Assembly: GCA_036172665.1 (NCBI GenBank)
Contig: CM069877.1
Location: 15,520,501-15,584,500 of the forward strand
Reading direction: 5' to 3'
Source: Prosopocoilus inquinatus
Lineage: Eukaryota; Arthropoda; Insecta; Coleoptera; Lucanidae
Length of the DNA: 64,000 nt
Positions 11,598 to 22,280 of this stretch are shown piece after piece (the stretch's first letter is position 1; each line of letters opens with the position of its first letter). The notes under the pieces were generated by a model. That model did no database searches and was not told where the DNA came from. It was given only the letters and a program-made list of their open reading frames with translations. The position numbers and the translations under genes were made by a program.

Positions 11598-11885
11598 TAA
11601 CTGATTCACTTTAAAGTGATTTGGATTCACTTTCAATTATGGTGGGGGTTAACTGATCTGGTAGGAAACGAACCCAGAAAAGCTGTTTGAATCGATTTAT
11701 GCTCTATTTTTTATTGACAGGCGGAAATTTACAAATTGTTTTAACTCGTTACACAACTAGCAGACGACAAAAAGTTTCAAAGATGACCCCAATTATATGC
11801 TGTTTTAATAAAATAAAGAGAAGAACACAAATAACTGACTAATAGGAGAGCCACATTCATTTCATATCAAAAAAATAGACTATAC

Positions 11886-12537
11886 AGTCTGTCCATTTTT
11901 CAAGTGCCGCTATGGTAATCTCGCTAATCTTAAGAGTTACGAAGTTGGTTAAATTAACGCAAAGTTGCGCACTTTCGTGCTAAATAATAATCTGGAAAGA
12001 AATTTGAAATATCTTCAATAGTTTTGGAAATGACGCAAAAAAAACAAAATTTCTAATTTTTTCACGATAATCGTACTAAGCATTTCTAACCAAGACATTA
12101 TTCAGACATTTCTTAAACGGAGAACTCAAATATGGCATCCCCTTTTCAATAATTTTCAAGATGACGGAGAAACACCTGGAAACTTCATTTTTTCTTATGG
12201 ATGCCATTTTGGATTTTAACATTTTGAGATTACGTTTTTTTTTTCTTTACATCGATGTTTCAAACATGGTGGTCCAATATCACATTTTTGCCAAACATCC
12301 AATTTTTCATTTTTTTGGGAAGAGTGCTTTAGAAAAACAAAACATTCCTTTATTGTGAACAAAAGCTTGACAGTTTGATCCTATTTCAAGTCTTGTCATT
12401 TGCGCTAGTTTTATGACGAAAACGCCTTTTTTAAGAGAAGAACAAAGAAATATGATACGAATTGGCCTTTAACCAACTTCGCATCTCTTAAGATAAGCGA
12501 GATTCTCAAAGTGACACTCGAAAAATGGACAGCCTGT
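11886..12537. mobile_element. TA-flanked palindromic MITE
   Basis: The termini are CAGTCTGTCCATTTTTCAAG and TCGAAAAATGGACAGCCTG, each flanked by TA. Inner arms pair as well (AACCAACTTCGCATCTCTTA with TAAGAGTTACGAAGTTGGTT). The internal TTTCTTATGGATGCCATTTT block is shared with the element at 6755-7797. A 65-residue open frame in it is not a gene. Confidence 0.75.
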
Positions 12538-13671
12538 AGATCATAAATTCTCAAAGTGGGTGGTAGCGCCTACCAGTGGGCGCTGAAGCGTTAGCGAATT
12601 CACGGGGAATTGGGTGGCGAAGTTAATAATAAATTTTGAAATCAGAAAATCATGGAAAAGTTAAGTTCTGCATTATTGACGGAATGGGGGGGCGTTAAGC
12701 AACTTTTGTCTTCCAAAGTGGGCGGCGACCGCAAAAAGTTTGAGAACCTGGGGCCCTATTCTCAAATCGAGCGACAAGAGTCGCATGCGAAAATGACATC
12801 AAAATGACGTAGACTCTTACACAAAACTACACAAATCGTTCGGGAATTGCATCATTTTGACGTCATTTTCGCATACGACTCTTGTCGTTCGATTCAAGAA
12901 TACGGTCCATGTGCCGTAGATCGATCCAAATCGGTGAATCGAATGCATCTTAAAAATTCTCCCTCCCCTCCGTCTTAAATGTTCTGAATTTTGAATACGA
13001 CGGATTTCTCAACGTGACCAATATTGAAGCGGGGATGAGATTTTGAAGAAAATGTAGAAGACAGTCGGAGAACAACTCGGATCGTTCTTACTTTTCACCT
13101 CCTGCTTCTTACATCACGTTAACTACAAACAATCCATTGTGTGATTTTTTTAATAATTAGCTTGAGCACGCGCAGTGAGGTATATGAGGTTGCCTACTTA
13201 TCGGTCGATGCATATTTTATTTTATAAACAAAATAATAAATTATTTTTGATTTAACGAATAAAATAAAATCACGAATTTGCAGGATCCCTTACTTGAAAT
13301 TTAAATATGAAGGAATATAAAAAAAATAATTTATTTTGACATGTGCAATCGTGTACGATTAAAAGAGAACGCTTGAAAACTGATTTCATTTCGTCCTATT
13401 TTACCGGTCCACGATTGTACAGGATGTACCAACAGTGCGTTCTCGGGCTATATCTCGATAACTGCTGATACAAAGAAAGTTTCAAGATATTTTTGTTTTA
13501 AAATTTAGAAGTCTAGAACTAAAATTACTTTTACCTATATAAGGTGAGTCAAAACACTTGTACTGGATGCATCTTTTTATTCCAAATGTCGTACCGTATA
13601 CATATATGATATCAAACTTGAATAGTCCACAAAATTCTACATATTTTTTTGTTTATCATTACACTGGGTGT
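12538..13671. other. Intronic stretch with a small MITE and one satellite unit
   Basis: Bases 12751-12908 form a palindromic MITE (TCGAGCGACAAGAGTCGCAT against ATACGACTCTTGTCGTTCGA, both beside GACGT and TTTTCGCAT). One unit of the T-rich satellite lies at ~12960-13030. The rest is AT-rich. From about 13410, fragments of a GTGTCTC-ended MITE family lead into the hAT insertion. Confidence 0.5.
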
Positions 13672-13679
13672 CTCATAAC
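13672..13679 (+). repeat. Left 8-bp target-site duplication of the hAT element
   Basis: CTCATAAC here equals CTCATAAC at 15862-15869. Removing the element and one copy restores the MITE end GGGTGTCTCATAACCTGCGG, a sequence class also seen at 3246. Confidence 0.9.
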
Positions 13680-14148
13680 TAGAGACCGGATTTATAAGTT
13701 TTTACAAGTTTTTTACGCTAACATACCTAAACTTGGCGTTTTGTATTTATATGTTTGTCGATTAGAGAAGCCCAAAAATAGTAGTTTTATTTCGCATATA
13801 ACTTAATATTTTAGACTTTTAGCGCATATTTATTTATTTATCCATATATTGATATAAATAACATTATAATTCCATATACGGTCAATATTCAAGTCTGCAG
13901 CTTTTCCAAGAAGTAATTTATTCTTCTCAACGTCTGGCCACTTTATTTTACGATTTCCCGGAATGTGATTTTCTGGGAATCTGTAGCGACTTGCACTTGC
14001 ATTTTGCACTTATGTTTTGCATTTCAGTTTGAGATAAGAACTCCGTGAATGTGTGTGACTAGTGACTAGTGTATTTATCAACGCGAATTAGTTGTTATTT
14101 TCTTATTTAATTTAAAGACGAAATAAATTCAGTGCTTATCTTTTCAAA

Positions 14149-14259
14149 ATGCCGAAAGTAGCATCCTCTCGATCCGAGCTATTGAAAAAATGGATTAAAG
14201 CATCTAAACATCTAACTACAGATGGAAAAGTTATTTTTTGCAACGCATGCTCAAAACAG
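14149..14259 (+). CDS. hAT transposase, exon 1 (zinc-finger N-terminus)
   Basis: ATG at 14149 opens 37 codons rich in Lys and Ser, ending VIFCNACSKQ. The CxxC is the first half of a BED-like/CGGBP1-like DNA-binding finger. The exon ends in phase 0 at CAG|GTAGAT. Reading through without splicing hits a TGA after 15 more codons, so a 57-bp intron (14260-14316, ending TTTAAG) is required. Confidence 0.75.
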
Positions 14260-14316
14260 GTAGATACCTTACAAATTCTCTTAAAAATCACATTTTCATT
14301 TTGACAATATTTTAAG

Positions 14317-15690
14317 GTGTCGTCAGACCAAAAGTACCAGATTGATCAACATTTGGCTACAAACCTCCAGAAGGAGTCGGAGAAAAGATGTGTGTCTAAC
14401 TTTAAGCAGTCTTTTATTTCTTCAACAGCCAGTAACTCACAGGGCAGTGACACAGGAAATGAATTCTTTTTAGACTTGTGCAGTGCTATGGCAGAGTCAA
14501 ACATTCCTTGGCATAAACTTGAACAAGCAAGTTTTCGAACTTTTTTGGAAAAATATTGCAATCGTCATATTCCAAATGAATCGACTTTGCGGAAAAACTA
14601 TCTAAGTATATGCTACCAGCAACGGATGAAGAAAATAAGAGAGAAGCTTAGCGACAACAATATTTATATAGTAGTTGATGAAACGATAGATGCCTGCGGT
14701 CGTTATGTAGCAAATATGTTAGCAGGAGTATTAAGCAACACAGTTGCACCAATATCTTATTTGGTAAATAGTGCAGTTTTGGAAAAAACAAATCATTCAA
14801 CGATCGCACGTTTTATTAACGACAGCTTGACACTTTTATATGCACCTAATCAAGTTAAATCGGAAAATATATTACTAATGGTGTCTGATGCAGCAGCCTA
14901 CATGATAAAAGCAGGACAGGCTTTACAGGTGTTTTACCCAAATCTGATGCACTTCACTTGTATGGCTCACGCAATGAATAGGCTCGCTGAATTGGTGCGA
15001 CTAGAATACCCAACAGTAAATAAGTTGATCAATAACGGAAAAAAGGCGTTTCTTAAAGCCCCACTGCGTATACAACACTATAAAGAATTAGCTGCTGACC
15101 TGCCATTACCACCAGAACCAATAATTACGAGATGGGGTACGTGGCTTGAAGCAGCAAATTTTTACGCAGATAACTTTAAACAATTAAAGGAAATTTTCTT
15201 AGAATTGGATGATTCCAATTCAGCGGCTTTAGGAATTTGTAAGGAATGCATGTCGAACACAAACATCGGGAATCAATTAGCATTCATTAAAACTCATTTT
15301 TCGGTTTTAATATCCACCATTAAAAAGTTGGAATCATCCCAGACGGCTCTATTAGATTCTTTTGAAGTGGTCGATGATGCAATTGAAAGTGTAAAATCAA
15401 TTCCAGGGGAGATAGGAGAGAAGTTAATGGCAAAATTAGACAAGGTTCTATTACGTAATCCTGACTACAATAAAATGAGGAAAATCTGTTTAGTTTTAAA
15501 AGGTCAAAGTGAAGAGGATTTGGACATGGACCCCAAAGATGTAGCATCCATGAAATTTGCGCCCATTACTTCATGCGATGTCGAGCGTTCGTTTTCCTCT
15601 TATAAAAATATTTTGACAGACAGACGACAAAATTTTACCCCAAATAATTTAAATCAACTGTTGATTATATTTTGTAATCCTACTACTTAA
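14317..15690 (+). CDS. hAT transposase, exon 2 (catalytic and dimerisation regions)
   Basis: Begins VSSDQKYQIDQHLAT, which completes the finger after splicing (His in IDQHL). It then runs 457 residues without interruption. Numbered in exon 2, IVVDETIDACG (~118-128) holds the first catalytic Asp and MVSDAAAYM (~189) the second. CMAHAMNRLAE (~214) is the CxxH block. RWGTW (~260) is the conserved Arg-Trp motif. SCDVERSFSSYKNILTDRR near the C-terminus is the hAT dimerisation motif carrying the catalytic Glu. The layout matches the DUF659 plus hAT C-terminal class. The predicted full protein is 494 residues. All key residues are present, so it may be an active nuclear DNA transposase. Confidence 0.9.
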   Translation: MSSDQKYQIDQHLATNLQKESEKRCVSNFKQSFISSTASNSQGSDTGNEFFLDLCSAMAESNIPWHKLEQASFRTFLEKYCNRHIPNESTLRKNYLSICYQQRMKKIREKLSDNNIYIVVDETIDACGRYVANMLAGVLSNTVAPISYLVNSAVLEKTNHSTIARFINDSLTLLYAPNQVKSENILLMVSDAAAYMIKAGQALQVFYPNLMHFTCMAHAMNRLAELVRLEYPTVNKLINNGKKAFLKAPLRIQHYKELAADLPLPPEPIITRWGTWLEAANFYADNFKQLKEIFLELDDSNSAALGICKECMSNTNIGNQLAFIKTHFSVLISTIKKLESSQTALLDSFEVVDDAIESVKSIPGEIGEKLMAKLDKVLLRNPDYNKMRKICLVLKGQSEEDLDMDPKDVASMKFAPITSCDVERSFSSYKNILTDRRQNFTPNNLNQLLIIFCNPTT

Positions 15691-15861
15691 GTGTTAAGTG
15701 TTAAAATTACTTATATGAAACAATTTATGTTTTTATTATTTTAAAGTATGTATAAGTAAAATAAAATTTTTATCGCATATAATATCCATATTTTGATCCA
15801 TTTTAATCGCATAAAAAAAACTTATTTTCCACTTTTTTAGCACATATAAATCCGGACTTTA

Positions 15862-16460
15862 CTCATAACCTGCGGAGGAGATTAAAAGGGTAGCTAGGAG
15901 AGATCAAATTAAAGATTTTTACTTAATAAATTTTTGTCAGAAAAGCAATAACTAGAAAGTTACAAGAGTTTAAAGTGAAATTAGTTAACAAGCAAAAGTT
16001 ACTCCCTGTAGTAATATTTTACGTTTTAAATTCAAATTTGAGGCATTTGAGTTAACTGAACACTACGCTATAATAAACAGCTATTTAAAAAAAATGTAGT
16101 CATATTGAAGTAACGGCTATTTCATTTTTCCTTTAAAAACCCAAAAACGGGTTTTCATTCCGTTATGCACCGCCTACTAATTAAAAACAAAACTAGGAAA
16201 CAGATTAACATAGACATTTTCTAAATAGCTGTTTTAGTTAACAAACAACAATAGAAATTCAAATACTGGAGACACTACATAATGGATTAATAATAAAAAA
16301 ACAAAATTCCAAGCCGCCTTAATAATTTAAACAATAATTTATTAATATTCTGACCTTCAATATTTCACAAATGGCTATTCGAAATATTACCACATTACAT
16401 ACTTTTGAAATCAGGAAACTAGGATCTTTCAACTTAGCAAACAATATATAGGGTGTTCCA
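15862..16460. mobile_element. Right part of the MITE interrupted by the hAT element
   Basis: From CTCATAACCTGCGGAGGAGA onward the sequence parallels 3250-3600 (TAGTCATA, AGTTAACTGAACACTACGC, TTTCATTTTTCCTTT words). The family's expected right terminus (GTTATGAGACACCC) is missing, so the copy is truncated or has diverged beyond recognition by ~16200. Confidence 0.55.
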
Positions 16461-17155
16461 TTAAAAAAAATATTGTATATTTTTCTCCTATTTGCAATGC
16501 GCTTTTGTTTTTTTTACGGTAACTCTAAAAGATAATAGGCATAGAACCCTACAACTTTTGCATTTAAATTTTTCCTCTAGCTCCCAAAATAAACCCTCTA
16601 TATAGGGTACAAAATATAAAAAAGAAAACCCTGTACATATTCAATAACAATAATAATAATTTTCTTTTTATGAGATAACTAGAACCAGGACGTCAGGCCG
16701 AATTATCAAATCATGCATTTCTGAGCCTCTTTAACACGGAGCTTTTCCATTCTTTTCTTTAATGGCAAAGACGTGTTTGTTTTGTTATTTTTCGACACAC
16801 GCCCATGCGTTTGTTATTCCATTATCATCACTATCTTATCAGATATTATTACGATTATTGGATTTGTCCGAACGCCGGCAAATACATATTGAACGCTGTT
16901 AATTCGCGCGATAAACCTTTTGCGTAAATGCGAATTCATTGCGCCGATTAAGAGATAATGAAAAACAATTTGCACTGTAGGTATGTGGAAACGTTTGTCT
17001 CTTACAACTAGAAATAATTCAGCCAATAAAACAAAACAAGTTTCAGGAAAATGTCTTAAGTTGCTCCACTGATTGCAGATTAAAGTCAGATTAAACTTTC
17101 TTACTTAAATCCAGTTGCACAAATAGAGAGTTGTTATTGATTAATTCGATGTGCT
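16461..17155. other. Largely unique intronic sequence
   Basis: After a small foldback fragment (near 16450-16620), the block at ~16740-17060 has mixed composition with CpG words (CGCCGGCAAATAC, CGCGCGATAAACC) and a TTATCAGATA GATA-type site. It does not recur in the window, which would suit a conserved non-coding element. No ORF is convincing. Confidence 0.35.
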
Positions 17156-17286
17156 ATGCCCGATTTCTTCACCTCCGGATAAATTTATCTGCCAGGCATT
17201 ATCCTTGGAATCTATTGTATCGATAACAGTTTCCGAGAATACTAGCTAGCAGATAAATTTATCCGTAAGTGAAAAAATCGGGCCTT
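17156..17286. mobile_element. Small palindromic MITE
   Basis: The arms are GCCCGATTTCTTCACCTCCG, then GATAAATTTATCTG, mirrored by CAGATAAATTTATCCG and TGAAAAAATCGGGC. Flanking TA is not clear. Confidence 0.65.
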
Positions 17287-17479
17287 AGGTGTTTAAATGT
17301 TCCGCCTTAGTAAATCTTCATCAGTTGATTTTAAATTTACCAGAGGTCTTCATTGCCGTTTGTTTTGAAAACGTTCGGTACATGAGAAATCAATCAGTTG
17401 ATGTTCTCATGGATAAATTTATTGAGTATCATTTCATTATGACTTAATTATTTTTTTTTGTCACTTTCGTATTTCTTTT

Positions 17480-17625
17480 GAACAGGCTGAATCAATTTCA
17501 ATGTCTCTTACGGCCATTTCCGTAGTTACAAGAGACTTAAAGCCAAGTCTCGATCTTTCTTGTTAAAGAAAGAACTTATTGAGTGTAGAGAGAAACATCG
17601 AAATTAATCCAGACAGTGCACATTT
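17480..17625. mobile_element. Small degraded relative of the 23076-24952 foldback element
   Basis: CAATGTCTCTTACGGC, CGTAGTTACAAGAGA and GCCAAGTCTCGATCT match the left end of the larger element, and ACATCGAAATTAATCC matches its right end. The interior is deleted. Confidence 0.6.
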
Positions 17626-18420
17626 TGAATCCAATTTTTTATTTACTCACTTCATGAGCTGTTTTTATTTCTTCATTAAATTTGATTATTTTTGTTTTGT
17701 TTTGCTTTATCTTGTCATGTACTCAAAAGTGATTTGGATTTGATTTTTCCTTTATTTATTTATTACACAAATTCCTCTGTCTTTATTTGATTACCTTTTA
17801 CTTTTTTAAATTAAAAAATAGGCGCATTCTTTCTTCTTTTATTTTTTTAATGTTCTCAGACGTGATTCGTTTGTTTTTTTTCCCGTATCAAAACGGAGAG
17901 TGTTTATTTTCATTGTTGCACGTGATCCATGGCATGAACCAGAACGTTTGCTTCAAATAGTTTCAAAACTATTGCGATGCTCGCATGATCAGCGCATATT
18001 ATTTCGTGCTTTCCGTGAACACGTGATCATTTTATGTCTTGCTACTTGTTTTCTAGATTTTTTTATTGTTGTTATTTGCGTTTAAATTATGCTTTTTGAA
18101 ATGTCGATTCATTAAAACTTATAACTTCTCTTGTTTACTGCTTTGCACTACTGTTTTTTAATTTAGACTTATTTTTTCATCAAGGATTTCGTTTTCCGTA
18201 TACTTTTGACGCAGAAGAATGGCCCTTGCATCGATCATCTTTCCTTTTCTTTTTTGTCGACTATTTTTACTTATTTAATTTATTTTTGTTTTTTGCCAAC
18301 TTGTAGACACTTTCTTTATACCTGCCATTTAATAATAGTTATAATAATTCTTTTTAATAATAATATTATTTATTAATGTTAATGTACAGAGTACTTACAT
18401 ACGACAAACAAAACAAATAA
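17626..18420. other. AT-rich intronic stretch with a mixed-composition island
   Basis: Mostly T-rich. The block ~17920-18040 (CACGTGATCCATGGCATGAA, TGCTCGCATGATCAGCGCAT, GAACACGTGATCATTTTATG) is of higher complexity, holds two CACGTG E-boxes, and does not recur. It is a possible regulatory element. No gene is supported. Confidence 0.3.
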
Positions 18421-18463
18421 CCGTAAGAACAACTGCTATGTCTTGCCACAATAGTTTTATTAA

Positions 18464-18512
18464 TGTTTGCGACCGGTTTCGTTCACATAAGTGACATCTT
18501 CAGGCAGGGGAT
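18464..18512 (-). ncRNA. Hammerhead-like ribozyme, one-nucleotide core insertion
   Basis: On the - strand: TGC pairs with GCA in stem I, the core is CTGAAGA, then one extra U, then stem II GTCAC/GTG-A-AC (one bulged A, loop TTAT). GAA follows, then palindromic ACCGGT as stem III, and C as the cleavage base. Stem I is short. The extra U between A9 and stem II also occurs at 61642 and, as another base, at 51451. Confidence 0.6.
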
Positions 18513-18570
18513 TATAAGAACATGCAACACATGGCTGCGTTTCTGGTCGTTTACATGTTCTTAAAATCCT

Positions 18571-18612
18571 CTGCCTGAAGATGTCACTTATGTGAACGAA
18601 ACCGGTCCCAGA
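18571..18612 (+). ncRNA. Hammerhead-like ribozyme, second arm
   Basis: This has the same core as its inverted partner: CTGAAGA at 18575-18581, U, stem II 18583-18597, GAA, ACCGGT, C at 18607. The base after the cleavage site is C where the partner has G, so the TGC/GCA stem I is lost. It is probably less active. It lies in the sense direction of the HNF4 intron. Confidence 0.5.
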
Positions 18613-18656
18613 CATTAATAAAACTATTGTGGCAAGACGTAGCCGTTGTTCTTACT

Positions 18657-18828
18657 AAAACTCTGTCCACAAATATCATGAAGCCCTTCATTAATATAAA
18701 ACAAATAACTTTCTGTCAAATAAAATAAAAATAGTTTACTTAAGTTTATTAAAATCAAACGCTAAATATTCTTCAGAGCTATAAGGTTGTGTCATCAGCA
18801 TGGAATATGCAATCTGTCTTATACCGGG
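18657..18828. other. Possible 3' end of another Penelope-like fragment
   Basis: On the - strand GCTGATGACACAACC, then GAGCTCTGAAG-like words, precede TTTATTAAAC-type sequence, reminiscent of the ribozyme-bearing ends nearby. No GAAA core can be placed, so no ribozyme is called. Confidence 0.25.
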
Positions 18829-18835
18829 TGTCCTA

Positions 18836-19917
18836 CAGAAAACGCCCCAAGCCATAACTCCTTTACTTATAGACTAATTTTAAAGAAACAAAAAAGCAAA
18901 TGAAATGAGATTAAAAACACTCTAAAATAACTCAATTAATTACTTTTTTTTTATTTATCTTCCTGGTCAAACGACTGTCAACTTTAATTTTTTAAATAGC
19001 TCTGTATATTTTTTAATATTGTATCTGGTAGAGCTACTTTTTCTAAATTCAATGATGTGCAACAATAAGTTTTGCCCAGCAAATATGACAGAAAACATTA
19101 ATGAAAGAATTAAAGTTAAGTGTGCAAATGTAAGTTGCTACAGGGAAAAAAATTGAAAATCGAACTTTAAAAGAGTGTAAATTATTTTCTCTACAAACAC
19201 AAACTGAATTTTTAACCATGGCATTAAAAATCAAAAATTATGGCAGACGCGTATTAAAAGTGTTAAAAAATAAAGTTGATAGTCGTTTAACTATGAGGAT
19301 AATTAAAAAATAATCCAAAAAAGTACATGCTTTAGAAAGAAATTATCTTGAGCGAAGGCAGGCTTTTTGGGTAAAGATGGTTAGGACCTTATGGCCTACA
19401 CTATCCCTAGATCTTACACCACTAGATCTTTTTTATTCAGGTTTTATTTAACTCTAAAATTGAGTTAATATTGCGAGATAGAATTATTAACACTTGTTGT
19501 GCAATATCCATTTTACACGTTGTAGTTGTTTTTCAAAGCATACTTGACAATTTTACGTCAACTCCACACTTTTAAAGTTCGATTTTCAACTTTTTTCCTA
19601 TAGCAACTTACATTTGCACACTTAACTTTAATTCTTTCCCTCATGTTTTCTGCCATATTTGATGGTCAAAACTTAAAATGTTGCACGTCATTGAATTTAG
19701 AAAAAGTAGCTCTACTAGATACAATAATAAAAAATATACAGCACTATTTAAAAAATGAAAGTTGACAGTGGTTTGACTATGAAGGTAATTAAAAAATAAT
19801 AATTAATTGACCACATTTTATAGTGGTTTTAGTCTAATTTCATTTGCCTTTTTGTTTTTGGAAATTAGGCTATAAATAACGAAGTTATGGCTTGGGGCGT
19901 TTTCTGTAAGACACCCT
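18836..19917. mobile_element. ~1.1-kb foldback element
   Basis: The termini are CCGGGTGTCCTACAGAAAAC, then GCCCCAAGCCATAACTCC, mirrored by GTTATGGCTTGGGGC and GTTTTCTGTAAGACACCCTG, with TA at both edges. The arms (~430 bp each) pair throughout, for example CAACTTACATTTGCACACTT with AAGTGTGCAAATGTAAGTTG. The spacer is ~160 bp. No ORF is present. Confidence 0.8.
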
Positions 19918-20290
19918 GTATAATATAATAAAAAAAATTGGAAAAGAAAATTAAGGGTAAAGAAAAAACAAAAAAGTTCATAAAAGTATTAAAAAAAATA
20001 TATCAAAAAGCGAAAACAATTGAAAAGAAACAACGAGAAATCGAAGTCCATCAAAAAATAAAAACAAGACAATCAATAAAAAATCAGCTTAAAAAACAAA
20101 ATTAGAAAAATTAAATCATAAAGCGAAAACAATTACGAAAGTATTCAATAATCGTAGTCAGTTGTTAAAATAAATATAATAAAAAAAATTAAGTCAATTA
20201 AAAAGAAAACAAGAGACAATCATTAACGAATGCGGTTGAAAAGAAAACTAGAAGTAATCAAAAACTGAAAGCAAGAGCGTTCCTTTTTCC
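19918..20290. repeat. A-rich segment paralogous to 7980-8250
   Basis: It shares GCGAAAACAATTACGAAA, ATTCAATAATCGTAGTCAGT-like and AAAACAAGAGACAATCATTA blocks in the same order as the segment near 8 kb. No coding potential is seen. Confidence 0.45.
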
Positions 20291-21970
20291 TTTCCTCGTC
20301 TTGCCGTCTATTTTTATCTATTTAATTTGTTTTTATTTTTGTTTTTTTTTTTCAATTTGCAGACATTTTCTTGATACCTGGGGTAGAAAAATTTGAAAAA
20401 CAAAAATTGGGCGTCGAATTAATTCATACAACGAGCACATTCATTCTCATATCTTGAATTTACGCAATTTTTTTTTCTTTTGCAAAATTCTTGTCTCACG
20501 ATGATAATAATCGATTACTTCTGAGAACCGACAGCACTCTCGGGCCCGTTCAAAATCAAGGAACTTGATAACCCACAGCCTTCTAAGATCACGCTTAGAA
20601 TAATATTTTGCGTTCTCCAAATTAAATTAGAAACGATTCAAATATTTACATTAACCGGCAACAACGTCTACTACTACTAAAATCCCCAAAGTTTTATTTT
20701 TATTTATTTTCTTTTGCTTCATTGAGATAGTATTTAGAGGGGCGCTGGCTTCTGATCTCAGGTGTAGGCTTCACTTCTATCAAACTGACGCCCTGAGATT
20801 TCATGTTTTCTGAGCTTTTCAGAATAGAATATAGTTTTATTTCGTTTTTAGGAAGAAGTTAATGCAGCGCAAACAACGATGACACCATGAAATTATCGGT
20901 AACATTATTTCATAAGCGAGCTTGATTTTTAACCTCATTCTCTGAATGCGCAACTCCTTTTAATAATCACGGTTATTTGTTTGTTATATTTAGTAGGATT
21001 AAATAATAGCGCAAATCATGCAAAAATGTTTACTACGAGACTCAGAGGGCTTAAATTCTTGAATGCCAATGCTATATTGAGGATGGCCTAAACGAATTAA
21101 ACGGTCTTTTCGTCATGTAACAACCTCATTGAAAATGGCAAGACCTTTCATGCAGTTGCAGATTACAGTAAAAATTAAAAAAAAAATGAAGCTGTCAATG
21201 TCAAATAAAATTTTATGCAGATTAACAGCTCAATTTTTTTTAAATTTTTAACCTCATTGAACCTAAACTTCCCTTATGTTTGAAGACGACGGCATGTTTT
21301 TGATAAATAATGATAACACCGTGCGTAATACTGTGGTGGAAAATCGTGAATCATTTCTCATCTTCCGTTGGACTTTCGTTATCGCCTTCCAGTTGCGAAT
21401 TATTCATGCCCCATTCGATTCAGCTATTTTCGCACGTGACTGTCATAATTATGCACGCGTGGCCCAATTTTATACATAGCTTATTATTTTTACTTGCAAT
21501 GACAGATGAGTGAGTCAGGTATGTAAGATCGGCTGCAAATTATCAACGTACTTTTTTCCATTATTATACAGTATGTCTCCGGATTGAGGTCGCGATACGT
21601 CGTACAATGGACCGAAAATTTTTGAATTCAGATTTGATGTTTTACAATTCAGGTCTGCTTGGCACGAAATGAATTTGTACCAAATTTGACTTCGAAAGTC
21701 TTCAAGGTGGCGGAATTATCACAAAAGGAAATAAAATATGTGTGACAAAGTTGTATTCCTTTTGAATTTAGGAAAAGTTCACTAAAATAAAATGATTTTC
21801 GTTTGAAATTATGTACCAAATTTCAACGTCCTATTGCTTTTTTCTACTTCACAATTATATATTTTTTAATCTCATTTCTCATTTTTTTATATTACATTCA
21901 TTACACCTTTTTTAAATTTATTAAAACAGGATTGTCATATTATTCTTAACATCTTGCATAATTAATCTAA
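20291..21970. other. Mostly single-copy intronic sequence
   Basis: No repeat structure is recognised over most of this stretch. The block 21260-21520 (GAAGACGACGGCATG, TAATGATAACACCGTGCG, GTTGCGAATTATTCATGCCC, CACGTGACTGTCATAATTAT) has mixed composition and overlapping short ORFs in two frames that do not resemble a protein. It could be a conserved non-coding element. A short hairpin-like GATCTCAGG/CCTGAGAT pair lies near 20755-20800. Confidence 0.35.
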
Positions 21971-22159
21971 ATCAGAGCGTTTGTCTTTTGTTTGTGAGAT
22001 TTGTTGTTGTCTGTCTTTGCTTTTCGCGGCGCAAAGAATATTCTGCTTTCCTTTTCCGTTTTTCCTTTTTCAGCGATCGATTTTTTTTAGTTTGAGTGCT
22101 TTTTTTTGTCATAAATCGATATTTTCAGTTTCTAATTTTTTTTTCTTATTTATTGCTTG
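21971..22159. repeat. T-rich satellite-like sequence
   Basis: Repeats of words such as GCGATCGATTTTTTTTAG and TTGTCTTTTGTTTG place it in the same degenerate family as 9060-10720. Confidence 0.4.
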
Positions 22160-22280
22160 TGCAAGATGTTTTCATTTCCTTTAACAATGCTGACGAAGCC
22201 CCAAGCAGGGCTGAAACAGCTGTACAGAGGCGGCTCGGGATTTTCACTGCAATCAAAAAAGATTTGCAACAAATTTTTAT
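22160..22280 (+). mobile_element. Hammerhead-ribozyme repeat, copy 2 (single truncated unit)
   Basis: Only the ribozyme half survives: TGCTGACGAAGCCCC ... ACAGCTGTACAGAGG, then CACTGCAATCAAAAA and AGATTTGCAACAAATTTT. Both sides are T-rich satellite. This is the only copy without an inverted partner. Confidence 0.75.
22180..22240 (+). ncRNA. Hammerhead ribozyme, core intact, stem I damaged
   Basis: CTGACGA at 22190-22196, stem II AGCCC/GGGCT with loop CAAGCA, GAAA, ACAGCTGT, and A at the cleavage position are all intact. The 5' strand of stem I (ACAATG) pairs with CAGAGG at only the first two positions, so self-cleavage is doubtful. Confidence 0.55.

Larger units (their letters stand above)
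13680..15861 (+). mobile_element. Complete hAT DNA transposon (2182 bp)
   Basis: The left end TAGAGACCGGATTTATA and the reverse complement of the right end (TAAAGTCCGGATTTATA) match at 15 of 17 bases. The 8-bp target duplications are identical and the transposase gene is uninterrupted, so insertion is recent relative to the decayed neighbours. The host site is the terminus of an older MITE whose remainder continues to ~16160. Confidence 0.92.
18423..18656. mobile_element. Inverted pair of hammerhead-bearing repeat ends (Penelope-type)
   Basis: The two arms are inverted copies. The left arm reads AACTGCTATGTCTTGCCACA, then ATAGTTTTATTAAT and the ribozyme on the - strand. The right arm reads the ribozyme on the + strand, then ATTAATAAAACTATTGTGGC and AAGACGTAGCCGTTGTTCTT. 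The spacer is ~40 bp. Inverted ribozyme-bearing terminal repeats are typical of Penelope-like elements. No reverse transcriptase is found here. Confidence 0.7.

Noticed and set aside
14346..15547. - strand ORFs opposite the hAT transposase
   Set aside because: Shadow frames of a clear + strand transposase.
18765..18795. CTGATGA and CTGAAGA words on the - strand
   Set aside because: No stem II/GAAA combination can be built around either word.
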